Shown piece after piece: positions 36,985 through 50,029 of a DNA stretch of 64,000 nucleotides. A program made the position numbers and the translations under genes. Origin of the DNA: Enoplosus armatus (taxonomy: Eukaryota > Chordata > Actinopteri > Centrarchiformes > Enoplosidae); contig NC_092200.1 of assembly GCF_043641665.1 (NCBI RefSeq), positions 19,923,423 to 19,987,422 of the forward strand. Reading direction: 5' to 3'. The stretch's first letter is position 1; the number at the start of each line of letters is the position of its first letter. The notes under the pieces were generated by a model. It was not told the DNA's origin. It saw only the letters and a program-made list of their open reading frames with translations, and searched no databases.

Positions 36985-39900
36985 CTATTCTATCCCCTGT
37001 GACAATTTCCCAGGCTGCTGAAAATGAAAATGTTCTTAGCCAGTAATCAAGGCTGGGTAAATATGGGTTATAAAGATGTTTTACTCATAAAGTCATCATT
37101 TCCAAAAAGCTGAAGTCATTTCTGCTTTGAAGGATGGCACCTTCAAAACAACGAAGGTTACCTACAGTTAAGCAGCACAACAGATATGACCTTGTTTTTT
37201 TTGTTTTTTTTAAAACCACCATGGTTGACATTTATGGGCAGAATTGGGCTCACAGAAACACGTCACTTAAACAAGTGGCATTAAAAGTGTAGCTGTCACT
37301 CATCCGGCAGGATCCAAACTGCAGGCTGGAGAAATAAGAAGTGGCTGGAGGGATGAGAGCAAACAGACTAAGAATGAGGTTTAGAAAAGAAAAAAGGCAG
37401 AAGCTGTCACCCTGATCGCACCCTGATCCCTCGGGTTGGGGGGGGTGGGGGCATAAGCAGTGCCCTCACTAATCCGACCATCGTGTAGAATTCTCAAATG
37501 TTCACTGTTATGTGGCCATCAGTGTCGACTAACTGGGAACGGGGAATAAAGGTGCAAATAGCTTACATGCTCTCTGCAAGTGAAGACTAATGGACAGACA
37601 ATCGTGGCGGAGAGTCACATGAGCGATCTGCGAATGGTTTCTACACCTTAAGCCCTGTTTTGGAGTTACTATTCCTGAAGTCTTAAAAATCTTGTCGTCA
37701 CGTGAGGTTGCCAGGTTTGGAGCCATCGTGTCTGCACAAAACGTGTGTTCACCAACTGTATCTGGCAGCCGGCACCACAGCCGAAGATGCTGCACAGAGG
37801 TGCTGGGGGGGTGGATGCACTGTTGTTCCTCAAGAAACACTTCCGGCACATAACTCAACGGCTGGCACCACAAATTGAGTTTGCGTGCGTGGATTAAACA
37901 AATGAGATGCGTGTTAATTAGTGAGTTCTCGAGGTGTCGGACGGAGCCAAGCCAGCTGTTTCCCCCTGAGCGAGGCTTTGTCCCCTCTCTGGTCACTCTG
38001 GTCAAAAAAAAACAACAATCATCACTAGCGACACTAGGTAGGCCTATGATGTCAATACCTGTAGTTATCACAGGTAGAAATGAATAAAATAGGCGTTACA
38101 GGAAATACACGGCAGCAGAAAGCAAAACAGACAGAGGGAAAGGAAGATGCAGTGCTGTTAAAGAACAACAATGTAATCTGGTCCATAATCTGCTGCTCTG
38201 CTCACCTTCTGGCCTGGTGGACCATGAGGACCAGCAACCCCTGGATCTCCACACTTTCCCTAAATGAAACACACACACACACACAAACACACACTACATT
38301 TGTCTGACGTACTCATTGCGGAATCTAATCCTAATCTAAACCCAAACATTTAACCATCATAAAGGCCAGCACACGGGTCAGCGAGGGCATATCAGGAGTG
38401 TTGGTGCTATTTCCATTCATATAGGTGCAGCAGAGCATGCACAAAGAGGCTGGCATGAAGTGGAATATAAATCACAGTATCTGGAGATTAGTCATTATCC
38501 TCTCAGCCAGTGCCATTACTGGTCTCTTCCTCCATTAAACAGCTGTGGCAACCACACAGTGTGCGAGTGGTGCATCGGGGGAAGAGACAGATTTTCTAAG
38601 TACGAACAGTGCTGTGCTGTGTGTGTGTTTATGGGGGGGGTTCAGAGGGGCAACATGCATATTCACAGCAGAGCAAACACTGTGCTGCCAAAAGCACAAT
38701 TTGCATTGATGGAGTCCGCTTCTGTCGTGTTTTTTTTCTGAGCGTAACGTGCTGTTTTTTTATTTTGCAATTGAGTGATGCACGCAGTAGTCGCAACGTC
38801 CAGTTAGTGAGTCTGTTGTAGGCTATGACGATATTAGTACCATCAACCAGGGTTGATAGTGGTGGAAGAAGAATTCATTGCATTGTTGGATTGGGTAAAT
38901 GTATCTATAATAATGTGTCATATTTTATAAGAAACTTGTACTACAGATGCATAGGGGGTAGCAGCATAAAGTAGCGCAGTACAGAGGTGCCTGCCAGCAT
39001 TTGAGTACTTTAGTACTTTGTTGCTTTCTGCCAATCGTTTCTGTGCTGGCTGCCTTTACTTTTGACAGGGATTGATAAGGTTGAATTTAAATAGGTTTAG
39101 TTACAAGTCATTAAAACAAAACAAAAAATGTTACAGGAATGAAAAAGACAGCACACTCTCTCTTTTACATGTGAAAAGTTCAATTTATAAGCAATTAAAC
39201 ACTCAACTCAATACACATAGCAGTGTTGCTGCTAGTAGCTCATGGTGGCTAATGACAGCTAATGTTAGAGAGAGGTCGCTGTGTGACATTATGACTCTAC
39301 TGTTACACTACATTATGTCATGTCACAGATAAACACTTCAGTGGTTTAATCACAGAAAAAAGGAGCAAAAACAGACGGTGCCATCCTGTGTAGTGTAGTT
39401 GCCACTGGTGGCCACTGTTCAGCAAAGGTTGCTTAGTTTCCTTTAGTCTCCAAGACTTCAGACTTGTGTGGGTATTTCATCAGCTGATGGGGAGGTTTCC
39501 GTGCAGGTGTAAAAAAGCAGGAGGTCGATAAAACAGATTGGTGAGAATCATCCAAGAATCTTCAGCTCAGCCATTTAACCATTTAAATTCAAACTGTCTA
39601 AATTCTAATAATCTGAAAGTTACAGTGTGCATTAGCAATGTTTATTCATTTATGTGCGCTTGCTAAGTAACTGGCTCTCTGCACAAAGAGCCACTGTTCA
39701 CCGCCGTTATGAATGTGCATGGTCAGGGAAACATGAACATGTCCTCGTGCCCCCTCTCTGCAAAGAGAAACAGGGCACTCCACCCATTTTACAGATAGCG
39801 GGCCAGTTTACCTCATCAGTCATCTCTGCTGCTTTGTGGAGCTTAAAGGCAGACTTTTAATGTGTCTCTTGCAAATCCCCCGACTTCACAAACCCTGCAA

Positions 39901-40488
39901 TAACAAATCAGTGGAGTACCCCTTTCATCTGTAAAACACTGTTATTTGTTCATCAGCGTCTGAAAGTAGTTCTTTGAAGGAGAGCAAGCATACAAACAGC
40001 AACAGTCCAAATATGACCCCCCCTTGGCAGGACGGCATTAATCACATATTCGGAACCACCTACAATTTGATGCCCAAAAACAAGTTGACTCCCTCTCAGC
40101 AAAATGCACTTTTCTCTACGGGAACATCAAGAGAACGGGGAGGGAGGAACCACATTAGAACAGGCTGAGAATAGCCGGGCGGCAGGGGAGCAGCAGGCCA
40201 TTAGCATAATGGCTAATTATAACGTTCAGCGCACAGACCTTGGGACCATCTCGGCCGATCTCTCCGGGCGGCCCCCGGGGCCCCTGGGCTCCCTGGACTC
40301 CCTGGACGGAGAGAGATATTGGAGGAGAGAGGGAGGGGAGGGGAAGGGAAGGGACACGGGAGTAAGGGAACGAGAGAGAGAGAGAATGAGATGAAAGAGA
40401 CAGACACAGAGCTTTGGGCTGAATGTGACAGAGTGTGTGACGGCTTAGTCAGGAGGCACTGGGGGAAAAATGAGATGGCTCAGGTCCA

Positions 40489-40530
<42 letters not shown>

Positions 40531-41618
40531 CTTGCACACTTTTGCAAATTTACCTCGCTAAATTCTTTTTCGAAACAACTGGTTTACCACCAACATTAGC
40601 TTCATGTGTCGGCTGTCTCCGGCACCCTTTTCATTTTTATATTTTTGAAAAGAAACAGAGGCGTTGAGTGTTTTGAGTGAGACACTAGACACCGGACTTA
40701 AACAATGACAGCAATGATGATAAAACTATTTCTTGTATGTTAGCGATTGAAGATTGCAGATGGAGCATTATCTGCTGATACTGCCTGATTGAACACCCCC
40801 CGGGCATGCGAGCAGGGTTCTGGGTAAAGCACGAAGAGAGTGAGGCGGCCTTTTAGAACAGCCATAAGAAATGCTGAATGCCCATCGATTAATGAGGAGC
40901 CAAATCAGGAGTGTGCACATGTGAAATCTGATCACTGGTTCGATTTATATATGTGTATTATCACAGGATCATATGTGGTTGCCTAGACACAAGGGGTGGC
41001 TCATCCTACCTCCACCTCCTGACTCCTATGTGTGTGTGTATGTGTGCGCGCGTGACTCAGTGCAGGCCTCGCGCCACAGCTGTGTTCTGTTCTACTGATG
41101 GGAATGGAAAGAGGGGACGAAGGCTAAAAGGTGGAGCTTGGGGATGAGGAAAGGTGACCTCTGTGCACGTGGATCTTTTGCAGGGGGCCATACCAGCTTC
41201 GAGCTTTTGAGCAGTCTACAAAAGACAAAATTTGAATTGAAGCAAATCCATTCTGCATTTGTATTCAACCCAATTTATTTGCACTGATGTTGGATCAGGA
41301 TACAGAAAAAGTACTGAGTCATTCTCCGTTTTATATGTTGATCCATGAGCATCCAACAACTCATCTGAACAGTTTGCAAATGTGTCCTTACTGATGTGTG
41401 TTGAACACCTTACTTTGTCTTCATTCCAGATAACCGTACTGTCTCACTTTGACCACAGGGGGGCGGCAGAGCTATAAACATGCTGTCCAACTGTCCCCGT
41501 GGAGAACCTGTGTGTGTGGGTGTGTTCACAATGCTCTGCTGTAATTGCATCTGGCCGTGTGTAATCTTGTTTACCAGAGGGGGGTGCCCTTACTGTGAGC
41601 GCAGCCGTGACCCCCCCC

Positions 41619-41653
<35 letters not shown>

Positions 41654-44600
41654 ATCTGACTTTGGTTCCAAATTAACAACCGCTCACCGCCTTAATGGCA
41701 TTGCTAAATAAACCGAATGGACTCACATGGTGCCTGGGCTAAATTAACGATGTCATTACGAGCCCACTGTAGAGACGGTAATGTGAGCAGTTTTATGTGT
41801 GGAATTGTAGTCTGGGAGATAAGCATGCATTGCTCGAAGACACATTTGAAAACAGGTGGACCCTGTTACCCACTTGTTACATAGGTAACGGTTGGGAATA
41901 TGCTTTAAATGTGTGGATCCCATAATGCTTGAATGTGGGCACGGACTGGAACTTGGACCAATAACAGGATCCCTCACGGCAAGTCCACGTGGGCTGACTG
42001 CGTGGGCTCATTTTTAAGTTTCTTTTGGGCAAGGTAAACTTTGGTAAATGATTGTTAGCTTCCACACTGTAGGGGCCACATGAATGTCCCTCACATGTAA
42101 ACCTTTCACTTGCAAGTTAGTATCGTCATGCAGAATATTGACTTGAGATGAGTCCTCTCAGCCTGTTGAGGAAAAGTGAAAGAGCGCTGATGTGCCACCA
42201 ACCAGTGTTCCGTTTATTCCCGGTGGTCCTTGAGGTCCGGGCAACCCTCTCTCTCCCTAAAAGACATTCAAGGACACCGAAAAATAAATGACTGGCGGGA
42301 ACGACTTTAAGTCACCAACAGTAACCAAAAGTAACTTTCAAGTCACATTTTACCTGAGGTCCGTCCGGGCCCGCTTCGCCAGGAGACCCCTGGACACCCT
42401 GTTGACGACACGGTGACGGATTGACAAGATTACGTAATGTCAAGCTTCAGTGGGATTTCTTTGGTGTGTATTATCTTTATTCTGTAATATGCAACTTTTG
42501 TCACTCAGATACTAAAATGAATATATAAATATTCAATGGCATGTGTTCATGCCTTGGCCTCACTGATACTCATGACTGTCATCTGTGTAAAGGAACAGGT
42601 CCGAGGAACTTTTCCATTATGCTGAGGTCCACTCGCCCGCTTCCTTTTGTCAATGAAGACCGTGTGATATGAGCGAAAGCTGCAGAACAAGTGCGCAAGT
42701 GGACCTTGAAGTGAGATTGTTTTCTAAAACTGCTGTTTCCAAGTTAAAGAATAAGCAGTCAAGCTCAGACATGGCTCCATTTGGACCAGTGCAGCTGTCT
42801 AACTGTGACCCATTTCCCACTTGTGTGCCCAAATGCTTCATTTAAAATCTATAGACAAAGAATGTCACTACTGATAACACGGTAATCAATCAATCAATCA
42901 ATCAATTAATGCAAGTTTAAGGTCCATTCTTGGTCAATTCTTATTGACACAGTGCTTGTCTGCTGTGTCTTTCTGCACCTTTCTGTCTTTGCTGCTGTGA
43001 CGTGTAAATTTCCCCACTGTGGGATTAATAAAAGTCTAAGTCCAAGTCTAAATCTAACATCGCATAGACTGTATGTAAAGATGGCGATTTGGGGGAGTGG
43101 AGCCGTGGTATCGAGGTCCCGCCCATACACCCGCCCGACCCAGTTGCGAGAACACCACAGTCAATCGCAGCTGTCAATCATGACGTTTCTTGCTTTCAGA
43201 GGTTTCACACTGAAAGTAAACTTCTGAGTGGGCAGTAAACAAGGCTGGTGAACGACACAACACTGCTTGCATTTGCATTTTTCAAATTGACTGATGGAAA
43301 TGTCAATCGAATTATGTGCACCAACGTGAGAGGAAAAAAAGCCTGTGTGTGTTTCTATTTTTGTGTCTTGACAAGTACATCCCCACCATTTGGAAAGTGT
43401 CTTGTAAACTCAGGAGATGGCACTGATAGAACTTCCTTTAGTGAATATGAATAGGGGTCACATTATGCCATGGCCTGTCATGCCATGCATCATCTGTCAG
43501 ATGTTAGCCTATGATCTAGGGATGGTTAAAGGCTTCCTGCCCGTCATGCAAATACAAATGGATCATACTGAAGGATCAAAGTGGCGTGGATCAGACTGTG
43601 CGAGCCCGTACTGATGATTCCACTGCAGATACGTTTGCTGTGTGTGTGTGTGTGTGTGCATGTGTGATAAAGTGATCTAAGTGTAATCTTTGGGGTTTAA
43701 ATAAGTGTGATAGGTCCAGATATCAGCGGGTGTCTGACACGGTGACTTCACTGCAGTAACAACATCTGGGCTTCATCCTCGGCTAACATCAACTCTCTGT
43801 CTTCCCCTCCAAATCTGTCCGTCTCTAAAAGACGTTAGCCAACGTCACATTTTAATGTCCGAACAGTCAAATAGACAATTCTAATTTAATCATAATTTTG
43901 AGTTTGTGAGTTCAGAGAGGAAGGTGATGTGGAATTAATGTCAGAATTCAGTCTTGATTCACTTGACTCCCTCATTAAAGCCAGTTCAAGTTCTTTGGCT
44001 TTTTAGGCACCAATGGGAGGGTCTCCAGGTGATACTTGAAATATGAGATGCATCGGTTTTTTTTCTGGTGAAAACATGAGCACTGATCAGGGCGATAATA
44101 AAATGTCTGTGGAGTGAAGCAGGGCCCTGCATCGTAACATCCGTCTTTGCTCATCCATCTCTCATCAGCGCACCCGCAAGTCTGTGGATGATGAGGATAT
44201 ATGATCCGCCTTTAGCAGATCCTGGTTATCGAACCACCATCATACCTTCACCCCGAGGTGAGCAGAGGGGAAGGGTAGGACGACAGACAAACTTGGGAAG
44301 CCAGAGGAGGCAGGGGGAGTAAAAATAACAAGGAAGACCGAGCTTTTGGACAGAACCACGGTTGTGAATCAGTTCAGGCCTCGTGTCGTAAGAAACTACA
44401 GGACAGTGCAGTGATACCAAATGCCACGGAGTTTAAAACGTCTAACCCAAGGCGTTTAGTCCAACGTGCCGTAAAGTCAATCTAACAAGCTTTTCATGCT
44501 TATCATTCTCTGCTTCTTCAATTCCAGTTTCAAATAACATTCCATTGGGCACCCCACTGTGATAGATCAAAATTGCTATTTGTTGCTAAAATGTTATTCA

Positions 44601-47600
44601 CGAGTAATATCTCATGTGAGAACCGGAGCTTATACAGATCCCGGTCTCTGGTCATACCACAAAGGTGGTCCTGGAAGCTTGGTCATGTTAGTTACTACTT
44701 ATGTGGCTAGCTAGCTCAGTTGCTAAGCAAATAGTATGTTCATTTCAGGGTCGTATTTGTATCAAGTGTTGGGTTACATAGTGTAAAACTGGATGGTGTA
44801 ATGTGACAGCTGCCTTCTATTCTGGATAAGGGGATCCAGATTGTGTCAAGTCAAATTTCACTAAAAGCGGATGAAGCCACTCTCTACAGTGCATCCGGAA
44901 AGTATTCACGGCGCTTCACTTTTTCCACATTTTGTTATGTTACACCCTTATTCCAAAATGGATTAAATTAATTTTTTTCCTCAAAATTCTACACACAACA
45001 CCCCATAATGACAATGTGAAAAAAGTTTTTTTGAAATTTTTGCAAATTTATTAAAAATAAAAAACTAAGAAATCACATGTACATAAGTATTCACAGCCTT
45101 TGCCATGAAGCTCAAAATTGAGCTCAGGTGCATCCTGTTTCCACTGATCATCCTTGAGATGTTTCTGCAGCTTAATTGGAGTCCACCTGTGGTAAATTCA
45201 GTTGATTGGACATGATTTGGAAAGGCACACACCTGTCTATATAAGGTCCCACAGTTGACAGTGCATGTCAGAGCACAAACCAAGCATGAAGTCAAAGGAA
45301 TTGTCTGTAGACCTCCGAGACAGGATTGTCTCGAGGCACAAATCTGGGGATGGTTACAGAAAAATTTCTGCTGCTTTGAAGGTCCCAATGAGCACAGTGG
45401 CCTCCATCATCCGTAAGTGGAAGAAGTTCGGAACCACCAGGACTCTTCCTAGAGCTGGCCGGCCATCTAAACTGAGTAATCGGGGGAGAAGGGCCTTAGT
45501 CAGGGAGGTGACCAAGAACCCGATGGTCACTCTGTCAGAGCTCCAGAGTTCCTCTGTGGAGAGAGGAGAACCTTCCAGAAGGACAACCATCTCTGCAGCA
45601 ATCCACCAATCAGGCCTGTATGGTAGAGTGGCCAGATGGAAGCCACTCCTTAGTAAAAGGCACATAGCAGCCCGCCTGGAGTTTGCCAAAAGGCACCTGA
45701 AGGACTCTCAGACCATGAGAAACAAAATTCTCTGGTCTGATGAGACAAAGATTGAACTCTTTGGTGTGAATGCCAGGCGTCACGTTTGGAGGAAACCAGG
45801 CACCGCTCATCACCAGGCCAATACCATCCCTACAGTGAAGCATGGTGGTGGCAGCATCATGCTGTGGGGATGTTTTTCAGCGGCAGGAACTGGGAGACTA
45901 GTCAGGATAGAGGGAAAGATGAATGCAGCAAAGTACAGAGACATCCTGGATGAAAACCTGCTCCAGAGCGCTCTTGACCTCAGACTGGGGCGACGGTTTA
46001 TCTTTCAGCAGGACAACGACCCTAAGCACACAGCCAAGATATCAAAGGAGTGGCTTCAGGACAACTCGGTGAATGTTCTTGAGTGGCCCAGCCAGAGCCC
46101 AGACTTGAATCCGATTGAACATCTCTGGAGAGATCTGAAAATGGCTGTGCACCGACGCTTCCCATCCAACCTGATGGAGCTTGAGAGGTGCTGCAAAGAG
46201 GAATGGGTGAAACTGCCCAAAGATAGGTGTGCCAAGCTTGTGGCATCATATTCAAAAAGACTTGAGGCTGTAATTGCTGCCAAAGGTGCATCAACAAAGT
46301 ATTGAGCAAAGGCTGTGAATACTTATGTACATGTGATTTCTCAGGTTTTTTATTTTTAATAAATTTGCAAAAATCTCAAAAACTTTTTTCACGTTGTCAT
46401 TATGGGGTGTTGTGTGTAGAATTTTGAGGAAAAAAATGAATTTAATCCATTTTGGTATAAGGCTGCAACATAACAAAATGTGGAAAAAGTGAAGCGCTGT
46501 GAATACTTTCCGGATGCACTGTATTTACTATATAGCGCATGGCCTTTGGTGTACGCCATTTTATTTGAGTTTCTGAATTATACACTACAGAGTGTCCTGA
46601 AAAAAAACCCACAAACTGGAACAAGAAGTCCAATCCATGGCATCAACACTTTCTGGCTAGAATGCAGACTCAGAGTCGATCTGGACCTCTTGTGCCTATG
46701 TTTCTGCATTGTCCCTCCCTCAGCCTGGCACCCTGGAGGGTGACTCGTCCATCGGTCCGTCACCTCCGTGCAGTCAGGACAAAGATAGGGCCAGAACGTG
46801 TTTAGCCTAGCTTAGCACAAAGAGTAGAAGCACGCGAAAAAAAACTCCTAGCTCAGCTCCTCCTTTGTTAACATATTGCGTCTCTTCATAAAAATTTTTA
46901 AAAAATGTTCAAGTGCAAGAACCAATCAGTGATCTGTTTTGATTCTTACGATTGGCGTTTGTTGCTTAGAACGTCTGAGGAGCATCCCGTGTCAACGTAT
47001 CAGCCTGTATTGCCGCATGTACATTTTATGGGTATACAGGTGCTTCTTACTCTCTGGACGCCCCTCTGACACTAAAGGACATCAGGTCTGACCCAGCTGG
47101 TAGAGAGGCAAAACAAATCCTAATGTTTTCTCAGATATTTTTAGCTTCGCTCCATCCATCCTCCTGAACACGGAGGCAGTTTAACGCAGCCTCTGTTACA
47201 AGGCAATAACCAGTGGGATAATGTAGGCCAGTAAAAGGATTTGCAATAATAAAACCTTTTTTGTTTTGTTTCCCCAGCATTCCATGTCAACATCATCTTG
47301 ATTAAGAAGGAGGGTTTGGCTTTAGGATGCAGTGGGGAGCTGCTCTGCACGCAATGCTGTCTGCTCGTGTGGCCCTATGCGGGTCTGTGTGTCCACTGTA
47401 TTTAAATACAGTATTACTGGGTGTGTGGATATCAGCGCTGAAGGCTGCGTAATCAGCAAAGACAGGGAAAAACATACCCCCAGTTTATGTGTGTGTCTGT
47501 GTGTGTGCTTTGCTTTACACACTGCCTCCTATAAAGTGTGTGTGTGTGTGTGTGTGGTTGTGGGGTGTGACAGTGATGAGTTTGCCGGTTTGACACTCTC

Positions 47601-48091
47601 AGACACAGGATGTAAAAGTGTGAGCATTTAGAGTACACAAACATGGAACATAACATTGCAACAGCAGCCTTTTAGCTGGAGGACTTTGTGAATAAACCTG
47701 TTTCATTCTAGTCTTGTTCCCCCGCCTGACATAAAAGTTAAAGAACACTGGTGTTTTCTGACCTGCATTCATCCACATAATACTGTATGGATATTTCATC
47801 TTAATGAATATATATACCTAGTATGCATTCTGCTCAACCCACTTCGGTACCTGCGCTGCTCCAAATCTACATCTGCTGCGAGCTGCATCATGTCTGATGC
47901 GTCAACATATCAGACATGAGAATCAGCACGGCCAACGTTAAGTTATTGGTAAATTGGACACCTATATTTAGTTTTTGTTTTATATTTTGTTTTCCTGGTT
48001 TGTATTACTGTAATATTTTCCATGAAAAGAAACCTGTACTAAACCGACATTGTCAGCAGTTGATGGAGCCTGACTGCTCGAGTGTGTGTGT

Positions 48092-48122
<31 letters not shown>

Positions 48123-49983
48123 GGCAGTGAGTTTAATTAGCACACAGCAGTGTGTAAAAGCGGCAGTGAATCCGAGCTCTCATGTTTATGTCCTGATGAC
48201 TCCTTCCTTCAGACCTTTATGGGACCATTTAAATACTAGTTGCCAGTTATATCCACAGAATGCTGAGTTAAGAGGAGCTCTGCTTTGTCTCTGCATTCAT
48301 CGGCAGCTGTAACACCGAGCGCTTTGTGAACTCAGCTTGAGTAACTTGCATTAATACACTGATCTTCTAGCTTCAAACAGACAACAGACATGTAAAAATC
48401 ACCTCATGTAGCCTTCTGTGATACATACATACGGCAGCTACATACAATCGGTATCTACTCACCGGGGCACCTTGAGCTCCAGCGCCACCGTTCGGCCCAG
48501 TTTCTCCCTGAGGGCACAACAGGACATGTCATTATCATTCACAGGACATGATCGTTATCACTCACTCGCATATTCCTGTGAAAGGCAACACAGCTGAATA
48601 GAAGATACGCCCAGCAATAGAATAGAATACACATGTAAAACATGGCACAGCTACATATACTTCTGTAGGCTCATCCACCTGCTCAGACTTATTCGACCGC
48701 TTATTCAACATTTTTGGAGGTTGTTGGAGGGGTGAACTGAGGGGCTGCAGAAAGGGCCAGGAGAAGATGCATAAGGACTTTTTATGAACTGTGAATCATG
48801 CAAAGCTGCTCTCGTGGAGTCCCAGAATAAAAATATAGAGCTGAAATTAGCACAACATGGGACCTTCAAGGGAGTCATTTGGATTTGGCGTGTTGTGAGT
48901 GTATCTGTGGGCAGTGATGCTGACGCACCAGCGTGGCCAGTCCCGTGGTCAGAGATTTCGCAGTGAGCCGGCAGCTTGTGAAAGCAAGAAGGAACAGCGA
49001 CAAACAAACACATTTTGAGCCACAACACAACATGCAAATAAAGTTTTAACCAGCCGCAAGACGCCACAAATCCACTGCTTGGTTTTTGCCCTCAGACCTC
49101 TCCACAGCGTTTAACCGTGTTTGTCGGATGCATTACGACGCAAGTGGTACGTGAACAGCGCTGCTGTGACACGCTGACACTGGCAATGAACATGTGAAAC
49201 AAGCTGTAAAATACATTGTGGTACTGCAAGCCATTCATTTGTAAAGTTACATGATATTCATTCCCTGCCGAGCTCTGATACACGTCTGCTTGTTACACAG
49301 ACGTATGGAAAAAAGAATCTGTTGTTTTCCGCATAAAAGATATATCAAAACTTTATGTTGTACTGTCACCCACATCAACTTTACTTGAAAGTATACCTGA
49401 GCTTCTTTGTGCCGCGCTCCTCACTTTACATGTTTTGCGGCCATGTTGCATCTTGGGATCATGTTAGAGGTTAAGTTCTCTCACTTTAATATGTCGTCTC
49501 TTGGATTCAGCGTACATCAAACATCGAAAACTAAAATCCTGGGGTGTCCGGTGGCCGCGTGGTTAAAGGCCACGATATTTTTCCTTATGTCAGGAAAACG
49601 GACGATTTGGACGGACGGCGTTTGTTTGTCTGCAATACTTGTCAGCTACCCTACTTTGTCTGCGGCTCTCTTTATGAATGGGTTGCAAATATAACTTTTA
49701 CTTTTAAAAAAGAAGTCATTTCTTAAAGCAGCTGCTCACTGTAGTTTTCATCAAACAAACAGGAGGAAATAGTGCATTTGTTGGGGACTATTTTCAGCGG
49801 TGGATGAATCCACATTTGGTGCCCTCGTGCGTCTTTGGGGCAGCAGGACTGTGTGTGTGTGATAGAGTCAAAATAAACTACCGCGTGTGTGTGTGTGTGT
49901 GTTCATCGTAATGGAGAAACACTGATGTGTTTTTAACACCAATGGAGCTCTATGGCACGGAGGAAGAACATAAACCAGGCTTT

Positions 49984-50029
<46 letters not shown>

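Larger units (their letters stand above)
42399..48462 (-). other. Collagen intron w10-w11, carrying the intact Tc1
   Basis: A 6-kb intron. Besides the Tc1 element it has an (AATC)n run near 42883-42907, a LINE tail (42955-43060), GT runs (43640-43658 and 47536-47555) and (GT)n at about 48080-48121. Confidence 0.6.

Noticed and set aside
37529..38071. 180-codon minus-strand open frame in a collagen intron
   Set aside because: No domain, no splice support, unusual composition; it is likely a chance frame.
40319..40561. Arg/Glu-rich frame followed by a HTHT run
   Set aside because: It comes from a purine-rich tract and a CA microsatellite.
45065..46309. Minus-strand frames across the Tc1 element
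   Set aside because: Antisense shadows of the intact transposase or its inverted repeats.
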